From: Buddleja alternifolia
Taxonomy: Eukaryota > Streptophyta > Magnoliopsida > Lamiales > Scrophulariaceae
DNA: 64,000 nt
Reading direction: 5' to 3'
NCBI GenBank assembly: GCA_019426215.1
Contig: CM033394.1
Location: forward strand, 24,200,195-24,264,194
Shown here piece after piece: positions 1 through 10,354 of the stretch (positions are counted from its first letter, which is position 1; each line of letters begins with the position of its first letter). A program made the position numbers and the translations under genes. Below the pieces are notes generated by a model. The model ran no database searches. It had not been told where the DNA came from and was given only the letters and a program-made list of their open reading frames with translations.

Positions 1-495
1 CACCTAGAAATTGACATGTACCACTAGTACTCTTACGATCTATTTTGCAACCTGCAAAATCTGCATCTGGGTAACCAATTAGTTCAAAAGCAGAGTCCCT
101 AGGATACCATAAGCCTAAATTTTGTGTTCCTTTTAGGTATGTAAGGATCCTCTTGGCAGCAATTAAGTGTGACTCTTTAGGATTGGCTTGAAACCGTGCA
201 CACATGCATGCCGAAAACATAATATCAGGTCTACTAGCAGTAAGATAAAGAAGTGATCCAATGATACTTCTATAATTAGTGATATCAATCTTCTTCCCAC
301 TTTCATCTTTATCTAACTTAAGCATTTGGCACATTGGAATTTTTTAATATGATGCATTTTCCATACCAAATTTCTTAATCATATCTCTTGTATATTTATC
401 TTGGTTAATAAATATGCCATTAGAAAGTTGTTTAACTTGTAATCCTAAGAAGAAAGTTAATTCACCCATCATGCTCATTTCAAATTATTCTTGCA
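1..495 (-). pseudogene. copia reverse transcriptase C-terminus and start of RNase H, broken
   Basis: Minus-strand translation gives conserved copia text such as MSMMGELTFFLGLQVKQLS, SRPDIMFSACMHARFQ and LIAAKRILTYLKGTQNLGLW, followed by the RNase H start GYPDADFAGCKIDRKSTSG. At least two in-frame stops interrupt it, one just upstream of FEMSMMGEL and one before KIPMC. The segment continues the RT frame at 496-984 and is cut by the window edge. It is not functional as it stands. Confidence 0.8.
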
Positions 496-984
496 TCATT
501 TTGAAAATTTCTCACACAGACGTATGTTAGTAGAACCAAATATAATATCATCAACATAAATTTGGACTAAGAGAATATTTTCATCATTGGTAATCTTAAA
601 TAACGTTGTGTCAACGCTGCCTTTTGAAAAGCCTTTACCAATAAGGAAAATAGAGAGAGTGTCATACCATGCTCGGGGTGTTTGCTTAAGCCTATAAAGC
701 GCTTTGTCTAGCTTGTAAACCATACTCTTACCATGGTTGTTGATGAATCCTGGTGGTTGCTCCACATTTACTTCTTCTTGGAGTTTACCATTCATGAAGG
801 CACTCTTCATGTCCATTTGATACACTGTAAATTTGTTGAACGCTGCATACGCTAGAAACATATGAATTGCTTCAAGACGGGCGACATGAGCATAGGTCTC
901 ATCAAAATCAATTCCCTCTTCTTGGCAATATCCTTGAGCTACAAGTCTAGCCTTGTTCCTTATCACAATGCCATTCTCATCCAT
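496..984 (-). pseudogene. copia reverse transcriptase core, fragment of element 1
   Basis: A 162-codon open stretch covers the fingers and palm of a Ty1/copia reverse transcriptase: [21 protein letters not shown] near the start, [19 protein letters not shown] with the first catalytic Asp, [20 protein letters not shown], and the YVDD catalytic box near residues 143-146. Upstream (985-1222) the same protein continues in other frames ([17 protein letters not shown], then YRNKMDENG), so at least one frameshift separates it from the integrase part. Domain identity is certain; function is lost through the breaks on both sides. Confidence 0.9.
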
Positions 985-1222
985 CTTGTTTCTATATACC
1001 CATCTAGTTCCAATAACTCCATGGTGAGTTGGTTTTGTTACTAGCGTCCAAACCTTACTTCGCTCGAATGATTCAGCTCTTCTTGCATGGCTTCAATCCA
1101 ACTTGGATCGCTTAGTGCTTCATCATTTTCTTAGGTTCCATTTAAGATAGAAAGCTTGCGAACATTGCCTCATTAAATGTTGCGGCTCTAGTCCTAACAG
1201 GCGCTTCAATATCTCCAATAAT

Positions 1223-2062
1223 CTACTCAGGTGGATGATCACGCAGCCATAGTCTGTCTGGTTGGAATGGGTTAAGAGGTTGAACAGGCGCTTGACGATC
1301 AGACGCTTGACTTCCCTCTTGCGTAGGCGCTTCAAGCTCACTGATTCTTGTTTGCTCTCGATGATCACTCTCTTCATGATCATCAGTAGATCTTGCGTTG
1401 TTATCCAAAATATCCTCACGAGTAATCTTAGGAGGTGGCACTGAGATTTCATCATCGTTGTCACTATCATCATCAATTGTAATCTTAGACGCTTGATGAG
1501 ATAGATCTTCAACTCCTACATCATTTATATTAACCTTACTCGGTTCTTGGTTAGCATCATCAAAAACAACATGAATAGATTCTTCAACCTTCAATTTGAT
1601 CTTGTTTAGGATGCAAAAATTCTTTCCATTCTTAGCGTAGCCTAGAAAGATTCTCTCATCCGCTTTATGATCAAATGTATTTAGGCTTTGGGATCCATTG
1701 TTATGAATAAAACATTTAGAACCAAAGACATGAAAGTATGAAACATTTGGCTTACGTCCCTTCCACAGTTCATATGGAGTTTTCCCATGCTGTTTATCGA
1801 TCATGCAGTGGTTTTGAGTGTAACAGGCAGTATTGATCGCTTCGGCCCAAAACCTAAGAGCAAGCTTGGACTCTGCTAACATTGTCCTAGCAGCTTCCTT
1901 GAGCGTTCTGTTCTGGCGCTCAGCAACACCATTCTGTTGGGGAGTTCTGGGAGCTGAATACTCATGATGTATTTCATTCTCTGCACAAAACTTCTCAACA
2001 ACCTTGTTAGTAAACTCAGTACCGTGATCGCTTCTTATTCTTGCAATTTTAAGATTTTTCAA
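1223..2062 (-). pseudogene. copia integrase core and C-terminal region, element 1
   Basis: The 279-residue frame begins inside the integrase core: IRSDHGTEFTNKVVEKFC carries the second catalytic Asp, and SAPRTPQQNGVAERQNRTLK carries the catalytic Glu. Then come the conserved HGKTPYELWKGRKPNVSYF and FGSKCFIHN motifs and a long acidic linker rich in D, E and P before the RT. The N-terminal HHCC part is in a different frame (2184-2780), so the integrase is split. The codons over 2063-2183 still read as integrase core but with breaks. Confidence 0.88.
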
Positions 2063-2183
2063 TGTTTGAAGTTGCTGAATAAGTGTTGTTAACTTGTCAC
2101 ATGTTCATCTTTGGATGAAAGAAATTCCACCCAAGTAAATCAAGAGAAATCATCCATTATCACCAAAGTATACTTTTTACCAC

Positions 2184-2805
2184 TCACACTGATCGTTTGA
2201 ACTGGTCTAAACAAATCCATGTGAAGTAGTTCAAGTATTGTAGAGGTAGATAGATGAGGTTTTCTCTTGAAGGATGATTTGACTTGTTTGCCCATTTGAC
2301 AAGCGTCGCAAAGGCGATCCTTGTGAAATGGTCCTTTGGTAATCCCTCTACAAGATTTAGATTTATAAGCTGAGAGATTGTTTTAAAGTTGAGGTGATTC
2401 ATTTTTCTATGCCATAACCAACCCATTATAGATTCATTTTTAGCAACAAAACATGTTGGGCTGTTATCAAGTGTTGAACCCCAATCTACCAAATATACAT
2501 TGTTTGTTTTGTTACCTTTCAATTTAGTAGAGTTAGTCTTAGCGTCATTTATATAGCAACAGTCACTTGAGAATATGACTTCAAAGCCTTTATAACAAAA
2601 TTGACTTATGCTTAATAAATTGTGCTTTAGACCCTCAACATAATAAACATCAGTTATCATGATGTTCCCCCTATGCACAGTACCTATACCTTTGGTTTTA
2701 CCTTTGGAGTTGTCACCAAATACAACCTGAGGACCATTGGCAGCTCGATAGTTGATCAGAAGATCTTTGGAACTAGTCATGTGCCTTGACGATCCACTAT
2801 CGAAG
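2184..2805 (-). pseudogene. copia protease C-terminal part and GAG-pre-integrase domain, element 1
   Basis: The frame contains the retropepsin-like active site YFDSGSSRHMT immediately upstream of the first ATG at 2780, then GNIMITDVYYVEGLKHNLLS, and the GAG-pre-integrase part LWHRKMNHLNFKTISQL with the His residues of the integrase zinc-binding region. The Trp codon expected just before YFDSG is a TAG stop, so the protease is cut from gag. Downstream, LPKDHF and ANKSNHPS fit the expected pre-integrase tail, but the usual CxxC is altered (IAFATLVKW). Confidence 0.85.
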
Positions 2806-3154
2806 TACTAAACAGATGTATTGGCTTTAGCTCTAGGTACCTGCAATCAAAAGGGAAGTTCTATTTCTATTTAGTTACCCATTGTTGCTTAGGTCCTTTA
2901 CCATTAGTAGCATAGTTAGTTTGAATTAGAACTTTAGGAACCCATATTTGCCTAGTCTTCATTGTAGGAATACTGGCCTTCTTGGGTTTCACATTGTGTT
3001 ATGTGTGCTGTTTGGGTGTATAGTAATATCCTCGATTATAATTGTAATCATAATCATAGTCATAGTCATAATCATCATAGTAGCGATAATATGATCTAGA
3101 CCGTTGTGGATATTGACGCTGGTATTTCCTTAGCGCTGGCTTGGGTTGTATTTT

Positions 3155-3496
3155 TTATGCTAGACGGTTAGCGCTTGACTCACAGTGGTTAGGTTTATCC
3201 TTAGCCTTTTGAGTGTTTGGATGAACCTTTCTTTGTGAATCATTTGCTTTCGCCTTTCCTTTGCCTAAGTCAACTTTGACTTTCTCATTTGGCCTCTTAC
3301 CATTGTCGCTTGGTTCATTTAGCATTTTTCGTTGTGAACCTTCTTTAACAAAAAAAATACCCTTTCCTTTGTTGTTTGCCGTAACATTTGATTTGTTTGG
3401 TTGTTTACCGAATTTATTGCATCGTAAACCGGTCTTTTCCCTAAATAACCTTGTCACCTTAGTCACATTGTCTAGCTTTCTTGACGTTTTAGACAA
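3155..3496 (-). pseudogene. basic C-terminal gag segment of element 1
   Basis: A 113-residue lysine- and asparagine-rich stretch lies between the zinc knuckle part of gag and the protease. It has no catalytic motif; its position and its matching copy in element 2 (8388-8582, sharing NKGKG and NGKRPNEKV) identify it as the variable gag-protease linker. The 2806-3154 interval between this frame and the protease holds the rest of this linker, with tyrosine-rich simple repeats (TATGATTATGA-like codons near 3030-3100). Confidence 0.65.
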
Positions 3497-3508
3497 TGAT
3501 GAGATGAG

Positions 3509-4549
3509 CTATTTTGATTTAGCAAGTCTAGCAATCAGCTCAGCTTCTCTCTTGACTATCATATCAAGATCACTTTTCAATTGGATTATTTCACTTTCAA
3601 GCGATTGGTTTTTCTCAATGCACTGTTGCTGAACTTGCAATTTTGCTTTCAGCGTCACTTTATCACTTTTGAGCGATGAAATAATATCAAAGTGATTTTG
3701 GTATAATTTGGCGGCAACTTGACAATCATTATAATATTCTTTGACTTTATCGAGTAATTCTTCATAAGAAAGAGGAAGAGATAATTCATTGTTTACCTCA
3801 AGAGACGCTTCATCATCTCGGACCATGAGACAAATAAGCACTGAGTCGTCAACTGGCTCATCATCATCACTACTTTCTTCTGAAGACTCCAAGTCTTCAA
3901 GTGTGGATGCTTGTTCTGATTCCGCTAGCAAACCTTGTTGATGAAGGTTGCTCCTGAATTGGTTTCTATCCAAGTAATCCTGCCTTGAAGGCTTAGATAC
4001 GTTTGGATAAGGACAATTTACCTGGTAGTGCCCTGGTTTCCTGCAATTATAACACAGATTAGTTTTCATCTTTTGTTCATTTGTTAATCTTGCATTTGAG
4101 ACCACTGGTGCTGAGACATTTTGAGCAGACACTTGGTACTGAACAGGCGCTTGGGATGTAGGAACAGAATACTGAAGCGCTTGAAACTGTTGATGTATTG
4201 GAACTGGCGCTTGATATGAACTGTGTCCTTGATGCTTAGGACTACTTCCTTTCTTTTCATATCTCAAGAACTTTCTGAATCTATTTAGAAGTGCTAGTTC
4301 CTCATCCTCACTGATATCTGAACCTTTTCCCTTATTACCCAATTTACCCTTGATTGATGCTACAAGCGCTCCAGATTCAATTACCGGACTACTCACAACG
4401 TCACTAGCTGAGTTTAACTCAAACTCAAATGCCTTAAGTTCTGAAAAGGCGTCTTCTGGACTTAAAAGATCCAAAATATTAGATTCTCTCATTGCGGTTG
4501 TCTTCATCAAAAATCTACTAGGTAGACTTCTGAAAATCTTAACCACCAT
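3509..4549 (-). pseudogene. copia gag, central and zinc knuckle region, element 1
   Basis: A 346-codon open frame. It starts in the gag core (IFRSLPSRFLMKTTAMRES is the conserved end of the UBN2 domain), runs through a Q/P/A-rich linker and reaches the CCHC knuckle CYNCRKPGHYQVNCP at about residues 166-180. It then has an acidic stretch and a predicted coiled coil (LYQNHFDIISSLKSDKVTLK and the following heptads). Long gag proteins with a coiled coil after the knuckle are typical of SIRE-like copia. Separated from the N-terminal gag frame by a stop at about 4560. Confidence 0.88.
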
Positions 4550-4561
4550 TTCTCTGTTTTG

Positions 4562-4969
4562 CTAAATTATTCCCAATGATGTAAGTTTCGTAATAAGAGC
4601 TGTGAATCTGATGTCCAATTGCTCTAGGGTCTCGTTAGGTAACATCTTAAAACTGTTGAATTTTTCTTGAGCGATGGAGAGCTTATTTTCCTTGATTTGA
4701 GCTGATCCACCACAGATTATAACCAACTTATCCCAGATTTCTTTAGTGGTATTACATGATTTAACTTTGTTGAATAAATTGTCGTTGTCACCAATAGTTG
4801 TATACAAAGCATTTCGACCAACATTGTCCAGATTTGCTCTTCGACGCTCATCAGTGGACCATTCTTGTTTAGGCTTCTCAACATAGTCATCTGGAGTTTC
4901 TTCTGTGGCTCCAGGCGCTCTGGTAATTACCTTAAGAATTGTATTGGTCCATCTAAAATAATATCGCAC
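4562..4969 (-). pseudogene. copia gag N-terminal UBN2 domain, element 1
   Basis: A 135-residue frame with hallmarks of the UBN2/DUF4219-type copia gag: RRRANLDNVGRNALYTTI, SCNTTKEIWDKLVIICGG and KLSIAQEKFNSFKMLPNETLEQLDIRFTALI. It ends at a stop at about 4562 where gag should run on into the next frame (3509-4549). The 4970-5110 stretch upstream is the remaining N-terminus and leader between gag and the primer binding site. Confidence 0.87.
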
Positions 4970-5110
4970 ATTTCGTCATCACATGAACAAAGATATGTAA
5001 AAGCTTTGACCTTCCATGAGTCATAGTTTGACTGGTCAACTTAGGAATTTTATAAAATGCTCTAAACAAGCTATTGCGCTTGCAAATTTTAAAATTTCAA
5101 CTTTAACCGC

Positions 5111-5120
5111 TCTGATACCA
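5111..5120 (-). promoter_or_regulatory. primer binding site of element 1 (initiator Met tRNA type)
   Basis: The plus strand reads TCTGATACCA, so the element strand reads TGGTATCAGA, the standard copia primer binding site complementary to the 3' end of initiator methionine tRNA. It lies two bases inside the 5' LTR end at 5123. Confidence 0.92.
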
Positions 5121-5122
5121 CT

Positions 5123-7456
5123 TGTTGGTCCCAAGTGGCATATGAAAGGGTCTAGAAGGGGAGGGGGAGGTTGAATAGACCCTGAAGTCTTTTTCAACTT
5201 CAAAAAGATTCGTATTAAAATATTTTGGCCGCTTGAAATGTAGACGCTCGACTGAGCGTTTACTTTAAATATAGACACTTTGGCTGATCGTCTAATGAAG
5301 ACTGTTTTATAAAGTTAACTTAGATTTTAGAATTTGAATACTACAACCAAATAGGTTTAAGCGTTCACTTCTTTAATCAGTGTTAGCACATCGGAATAAT
5401 TTTAGAGTCTTATCTTTTGAAAGCTTTAGCGTCACAACAAGGTGTTTTAGTTGCTTAGCGTACACTTGAGTTTTACTTAACAGATTTATACAAAGATATA
5501 ATAATATGAAGAATGACTGTAAAGTAAAGAGCACGATATTTGTAAGGTTCGTTGGGTGGTGTAATCCCAACTACGTCCTTCTTCTCCTCGAACACTTAAA
5601 GATTCTCAAAGAATCACACAATCTATAAATTAGGGAGAGATGGATGTTGATGAATTGAGCTCTAAAATGATCCAAATCACTTCAATCCCCTTGCTTCTTT
5701 CAGAAATAATCAAAGACTTCACACAATCGCGAGGCACACAGAATCAATAGTAATGTGGGTTTCTACAAAAAGATTGTTTGAGAATTGGTTGATTAGGGAG
5801 AGATGTTTTCTTGATTCTGGCTTTTCTGTTGATGACTTGCAACAGCAATTTGCTTGGAATCCTTGATCATACAGATTTCTGCTCCAAATCTAGGAATTTA
5901 AAACAATTAAAATTGAATTAAAAGATTGTGATTAATTTCAATCCCAAATAGATTTAGATTCTTGCACATACTTCAACCAAATTTACTTCTTTCACCCATT
6001 GCTTTGGTGAAAATTCCTTAATTAAATAATGTCTGCACGTATCCAACTTCGACTTCATGCCTTCACATTTCCCCGATCGCGAATCTCTACCTATCTCTAG
6101 GCAATTCCCTATTTTTTGGATGGGGAACCCTAACTTATATTCTTTCAAACTTTTTCTAAACGGATCAAACATTTGTTTGCACAAAATCAAAACACAAAGC
6201 AATTTGATGAAGAATAATATCATATATATATTCACTTTGGCCTTCAACTAGTTAAGGGAAAAACTTGGAAAACAATAAAAACATAGAATATCATAGATAA
6301 AGATGAATATCTAAGAAACCCCCTATAGTAATGTGGAAGGAATCCCTCCTTTTCCTCTTCTTAGTTTCAAGTATGATGATAGGATTCAATGCTCCCCCAA
6401 AGAATGTCCTCACACTTTGAGATATTGGTTGACCCTTCTCTTTCTTTCCTCCTACCAAGAATTTCTACCTGTCTGCACCTACCATTCTCTTGTTTTCCAC
6501 CTAACAAGGAGCTGCCATTGAAGAAAAGCAAGAAGAATGTTTTCTTGAATATGGCGTTCCAACTGGAGGGCTTTTCAGGTGTGCGGAAATGGTACTAAAA
6601 CATGATTTTGGCTAACTCCAACTTATTTCTTGCTTGTTTGGTTGGAGGTTAATCTTGGGAATGTTTTATACATCATTTTTCCACCCTTTCTTCAAGATTT
6701 CACTGTAACAGACAAAATCAAGTAATAAATGAATTTGCAAAGGGGCTTAAAAACACGTAAAAATGAATTTAATCGTTGTTTATGGCTTGTTGTTGAAGTT
6801 TTATTTATAAGCATTCTTGAAAAAAGCGTCCGTTTGACACATGCACAGACACGTGTCTCTCACTTCCGCGAGTGAACCACTTTTGTCTTTTTTCCTAAAA
6901 ATCTGCTGCACAAAAGTTGGTGCTACAGTCTGTGAAAAATTGACAGTCCAATAGGGTGGCTTCTCCGTACATCCGAAAGAGCTTATCACATTTAATGCTC
7001 TTATCAGCATTTAATGCATTTGAATTAAATACCCGTTGGTATTTAATGCATTGAGAATAATTGCATTAAACTCCTTCTGGACTTGGAAATAAATTCAGGT
7101 GAAATCAGTCATTGGTAGACGCTTATCCATCCTTGAATTGTTTCTGCCCTATAAGGTAACGCTTGATATAGCTGGATATTTAGACGCTTGGAAACTTCAT
7201 CTTCATTCAGATTTTAGGCGCTTGAGTCTTCAAACTTAACTACTGATAATTTCACTTAGAATTCATCAGACGCTCAGCCTAAGACTACTTAGCTTAACAA
7301 TCTAGAATAAAACAAACGAAGCCTATAAAGCCTATTACAAATCTAACGCTTCAAAGCTTATACATGATTTCTACTAAAATCAAACTTACATATTTTGGGG
7401 TCTAACATAAATTCCTAATTGTTATCATCAAAACATCTAACATGAAATTCCTAACA
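5123..7456 (-). repeat. 5' LTR of element 1 (2334 bp)
   Basis: Ends are TGTTGG (5123) and CTAACA (7456) on the plus strand, i.e. TGTTAG...CCAACA on the element strand. Both ends match LTR2 (10355-11847): the first 60 bases, a middle block near 5540-5590, the block around 6830-6870 (ACACATG... CTCTCAC) and the last 60 bases. A minus-strand TATA-like TTATAAATAA lies near 6806-6815. The LTR is about 840 bp longer than LTR2; the extra DNA lies at roughly 5895-6770 with no counterpart in LTR2. No convincing gene is seen in it. Confidence 0.9.
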
Positions 7457-7655
7457 CTTGTTTACCCATTTGACATGCATCACATAAGCGATTTTTCTGA
7501 AATGAACCTTTAGGTAATCCCTCTACTAGATTTAGCGATATTAGCTAAGAGATTGCCTTAAAGTTGAGGTGATTCATTTTTCTATACCATAACCAACCCA
7601 ATTCATTTTGATTTTTAGCAACAAAGCATGTGCGGTGTTTATCAATTGTAGAATC

Positions 7656-7985
7656 TCAATCTACTAAATACACATTGTTTGTTCTTTTTTCTCTTAATTT
7701 AGTAGACTTAGTCTTAGCGTCGTTAACATAGCAATAGTCGTTTGAAAATTTGACTTCCAAGCCTTTATCACAAAATTGACTAATGCTCAATAAATTATGC
7801 TTAAGACCCTCAACATAATATACATCACTAATCATGATGTTCCCCCTATGCATAATACCTATACCTTTGGTTTTACCTTTGGAGTTATCGCCGAATATAA
7901 CTTGAGGACCGTTGGTTGCGTGATAGTTGACCAAGAGATCTTTGTCATGTGCCTTGATGACCCACTATCAAAGTACCAAACTGAA
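7656..7985 (-). pseudogene. copia protease/pre-integrase fragment of element 2
   Basis: The 92-residue frame matches its counterpart in element 1 nearly throughout (NGPQVIFGDNSKGKTKGIG, HRGNIMISDVYYVEGLKHNL, KSTKLREKRTNNVYLVD). Directly upstream, 7935-7985 encodes SVWYFDSGSSRHMT with the Trp and the D-S-G triad kept, but a small deletion after the Met-Thr codons puts the rest out of frame. The frame is also open to the left (7457-7655) as pre-integrase remains with stops. Confidence 0.82.
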
Positions 7986-8387
7986 GTATCGGTGTTAGCT
8001 CTAGGTACCTGCATTTAAAGGATAGTTCTAATTCTTCTTAGGTACCCATTTTATCTTGGGTCCTTCAATGTTAGTATCTTTGGTTTGAATTAAAACTTTC
8101 GGAACCCATATTTGCCTTGTCTTCATTACAGGAAGATTAGCTTTCTTGAGTTTCGGTTTGTGTTGTGTGTGCTTTTTAGGTGTATAGTAATACCCTCAAT
8201 TATATTAGTAATCATAGTCATAATCATAATCATCATAGTATCAATAATATGATCTAGATCTTTGAGGATATTGACGCTGGTATTTCCTCGGCACTGCCTT
8301 AGAAGTCGCTTTCAACGATTGACGCTTAGCGTTTGATTCACTTGTAGATGGTTTATTCTTAGCTTTTTTAGCGTTTGGATGAACCTT

Positions 8388-9957
8388 CTATTGTGAATCA
8401 TTCACTTTTGTCTTTTTCTTATTACCTGAGTTGGTATTGACCTTCTCATTTGGCCTCTTACCATTGTCCTTGGGTTCATTCAACGTTTGACTGTTTGAAC
8501 TCTTCTCAACAAAGAATACACCTTTTCCTTTGTTGGTTGCCGTAACCTTAGACGCTTTTGATTTTTTTACCAAATTTATCACAACTTAAACTGGTCTTTT
8601 CACCAAAAAGTCTGGTTACCTCAGTCACATTATCTAGCTTTCATGATGCTTTCGATAATGATGAGACAAGCTGCTCTGATTTAGCAAGTTTAGCGATCAG
8701 TTCAGCTTCTCTCTTAACTATTATATCAATATCACCTTTTAATTGAGTAATTTCACTCTCAAGCGATTGATTCTTCTCAATGCATTGTTGCTGAACTTGC
8801 AACTCTGCCTTGAGCGTCACTTTATCACTTGTGAGTGATGAAATAATATCGAAGTAATTTTGATATATCTTGGCGGCATCTTGACAATCTTTGTAATACT
8901 CAGTTACTTTGTCGAGTAGTTCATCATAAGAAAGAGGATGAGATAATTCATTGTTCACCTTAGATAGGGAGTCATCAGACGCTTCTTTATCTCTCGCCAT
9001 GAGACAAATTAATGCTGAGTCATTGCTGTCTCATCATCACTATTCTCATCTGATGATTCCAAGTCCTCTTCCGGTGCGGAGAATGGTTCAGATTCCGCTA
9101 GCAAACCTTGTTGGCGAAGGTTGCTCTTGAATTGGTTTCTATCCACATAGTCTTGCCTTGTAGGCTTAGACACATTAGGATAAGGGCAATTTACCTGGTA
9201 GTGCCCTGGTTTCCTGAAGTTATAACAGAGATTAGTTTATTTTCTGTTTAGTTGATAACCTTCTGGAAACTACTGGCGCTGAAAGATTCTGAGTAGGAGT
9301 CGGAGGCGCTTGATATAGAACTGGCGCTGGAGGCTGAGGAGCAGAATACACTGGCGCTTGATACTGCGGCGCTAGTGCAGGGGGATGGGTTTGAACTGAA
9401 GTTTGTCCAATAGGATTTCTTTTTTCATATCTTAGAAATTTCTTGAGTTTCTTAACCAACAAAGCTATTTTCTTTTCCTCATTTGATTCTATCGCTTTCA
9501 CCTCACTGACTGACTTTCCCTTATTCTTAATAGTAGCTATCGGGGCTCCTGATTCAGTCACTGATGTGGAAGTCGTTGTGTCACTGACTTCTCCTAGTTC
9601 AAACTTAAATGTCTTCAACTCTGAAAATACATGTTTCAGAGTTAGAGTCTCCAAAGTCTGTGATTCTCTCATGGCAACAGTGTTAATCAAATACTTTCTT
9701 GGAAGACTTTTGAATATCTTGTTGACCATTTCCTTATTAGTCAACTCCTTGTCTAGTGACACTAACTCTGTAATGAGTAAAGTGAACCTTGTGTCCAATT
9801 GTTCTAGCGTCTCATTGGGCTGCATCTTGAAATGCTCAAATCTTTGCATGGCTATGGAGAGCTTGTTCTCCTTCGTCTGTGTTGAACCTTCACACACTAT
9901 AGCCAACTCATCCCATATCTCTTTCGAAGTCTTACATTGTTTGATCTTGTTGAACAA
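8388..9957 (-). pseudogene. copia gag of element 2, in pieces
   Basis: Three open pieces, in element order: 9957-9232 (UBN2 end, SKEIWDELAIVCEGS, QPNETLEQLDTRFT, LPRKYLINTVAMRES, then a Q/P/A-rich linker), 9000-8641 (coiled-coil part, DKVTLKAELQVQQQCIEKN) and 8582-8388 (basic linker). Between the first two, the zinc knuckle is readable at about 9185-9235 as CYNFRKPGHYQVNC: the second cysteine is Phe, so the knuckle has lost a metal ligand. Each piece ends at a frameshift or stop relative to element 1. Confidence 0.82.
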
Positions 9958-10342
9958 TGCATCATTGTCTCCTAACGAGTAGAGTGCACTTCGTCCAACA
10001 TTATCTAGATTAGCTCTTTTTCTATCATCTGGCGTCCATTCTAACTTGGATTTTTCAACATAACCATCTGGAGTTGCTTCAGTCGCTCCAGGGGCTCTGG
10101 TGATGGACTTTCATGATTTGAATGGGGTCATCTGTAATTACATTACACATTTCATTATCGCAAGAGCATAAATAAGCGAATGCTCTAAGTTTCCGAGAAT
10201 CATAGTTTGATTCAACCAACTTAGGAATTTTGTTAAAAGCCATATTGAGATGTTTAAAAGAAAATTAAAGCGACTAAGTTTAAAAAAAAGGATCTAAACA
10301 AGCAGTTACGCTCGGAAACGCTTAGGTTTCTACTTCAACCGC
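9958..10342 (-). other. gag N-terminus remains and leader of element 2
   Basis: The minus strand still reads NLDNVGRSALYSLGDNDALF-like UBN2 text upstream of the gag frame, then ATG-containing leader (AFNKIPKLVESNYDS region near 10200-10245). Interrupted by frame breaks; no separate gene. Confidence 0.6.
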
Positions 10343-10352
10343 TCTGATACCA
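10343..10352 (-). promoter_or_regulatory. primer binding site of element 2
   Basis: Plus strand TCTGATACCA, element strand TGGTATCAGA, two bases from the LTR end at 10355; identical to that of element 1. Confidence 0.92.
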
Positions 10353-10354
10353 CT

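Larger units (their letters stand above)
1..7456 (-). mobile_element. Ty1/copia retrotransposon element 1 (SIRE/Maximus-like), 3' part beyond window
   Basis: Read on the minus strand, the order is 5' LTR (5123-7456), primer binding site (5111-5120), UBN2-type gag (4969 to 3155), protease and GAG-pre-integrase (2805 to 2184), integrase (2062 to 1223), reverse transcriptase (984 leftwards) and the start of RNase H at the window edge. This PR-IN-RT-RH order is diagnostic of Ty1/copia. The very long LTR and long coiled gag suit the SIRE/Maximus lineage (inference). The frame is broken many times by stops and frameshifts, so the copy is defective. It lies inside element 2, whose sequence resumes at 7457. 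The 3' LTR is outside the window, so LTR divergence and the TSD cannot be checked. Confidence 0.9.

Noticed and set aside
5111..5120. tRNA-like sequences at the copia and Athila primer sites (also 10343, 36303, 41600, 55228, 57731)
   Set aside because: Only the 10-17 bases complementary to a tRNA 3' end are present; there is no cloverleaf, so these are primer binding sites, not tRNA genes.
6057..6598. Overlapping plus-strand open frames inside LTR1
   Set aside because: Short, no motif, opposite to the element; AT-driven chance frames in non-coding LTR DNA.
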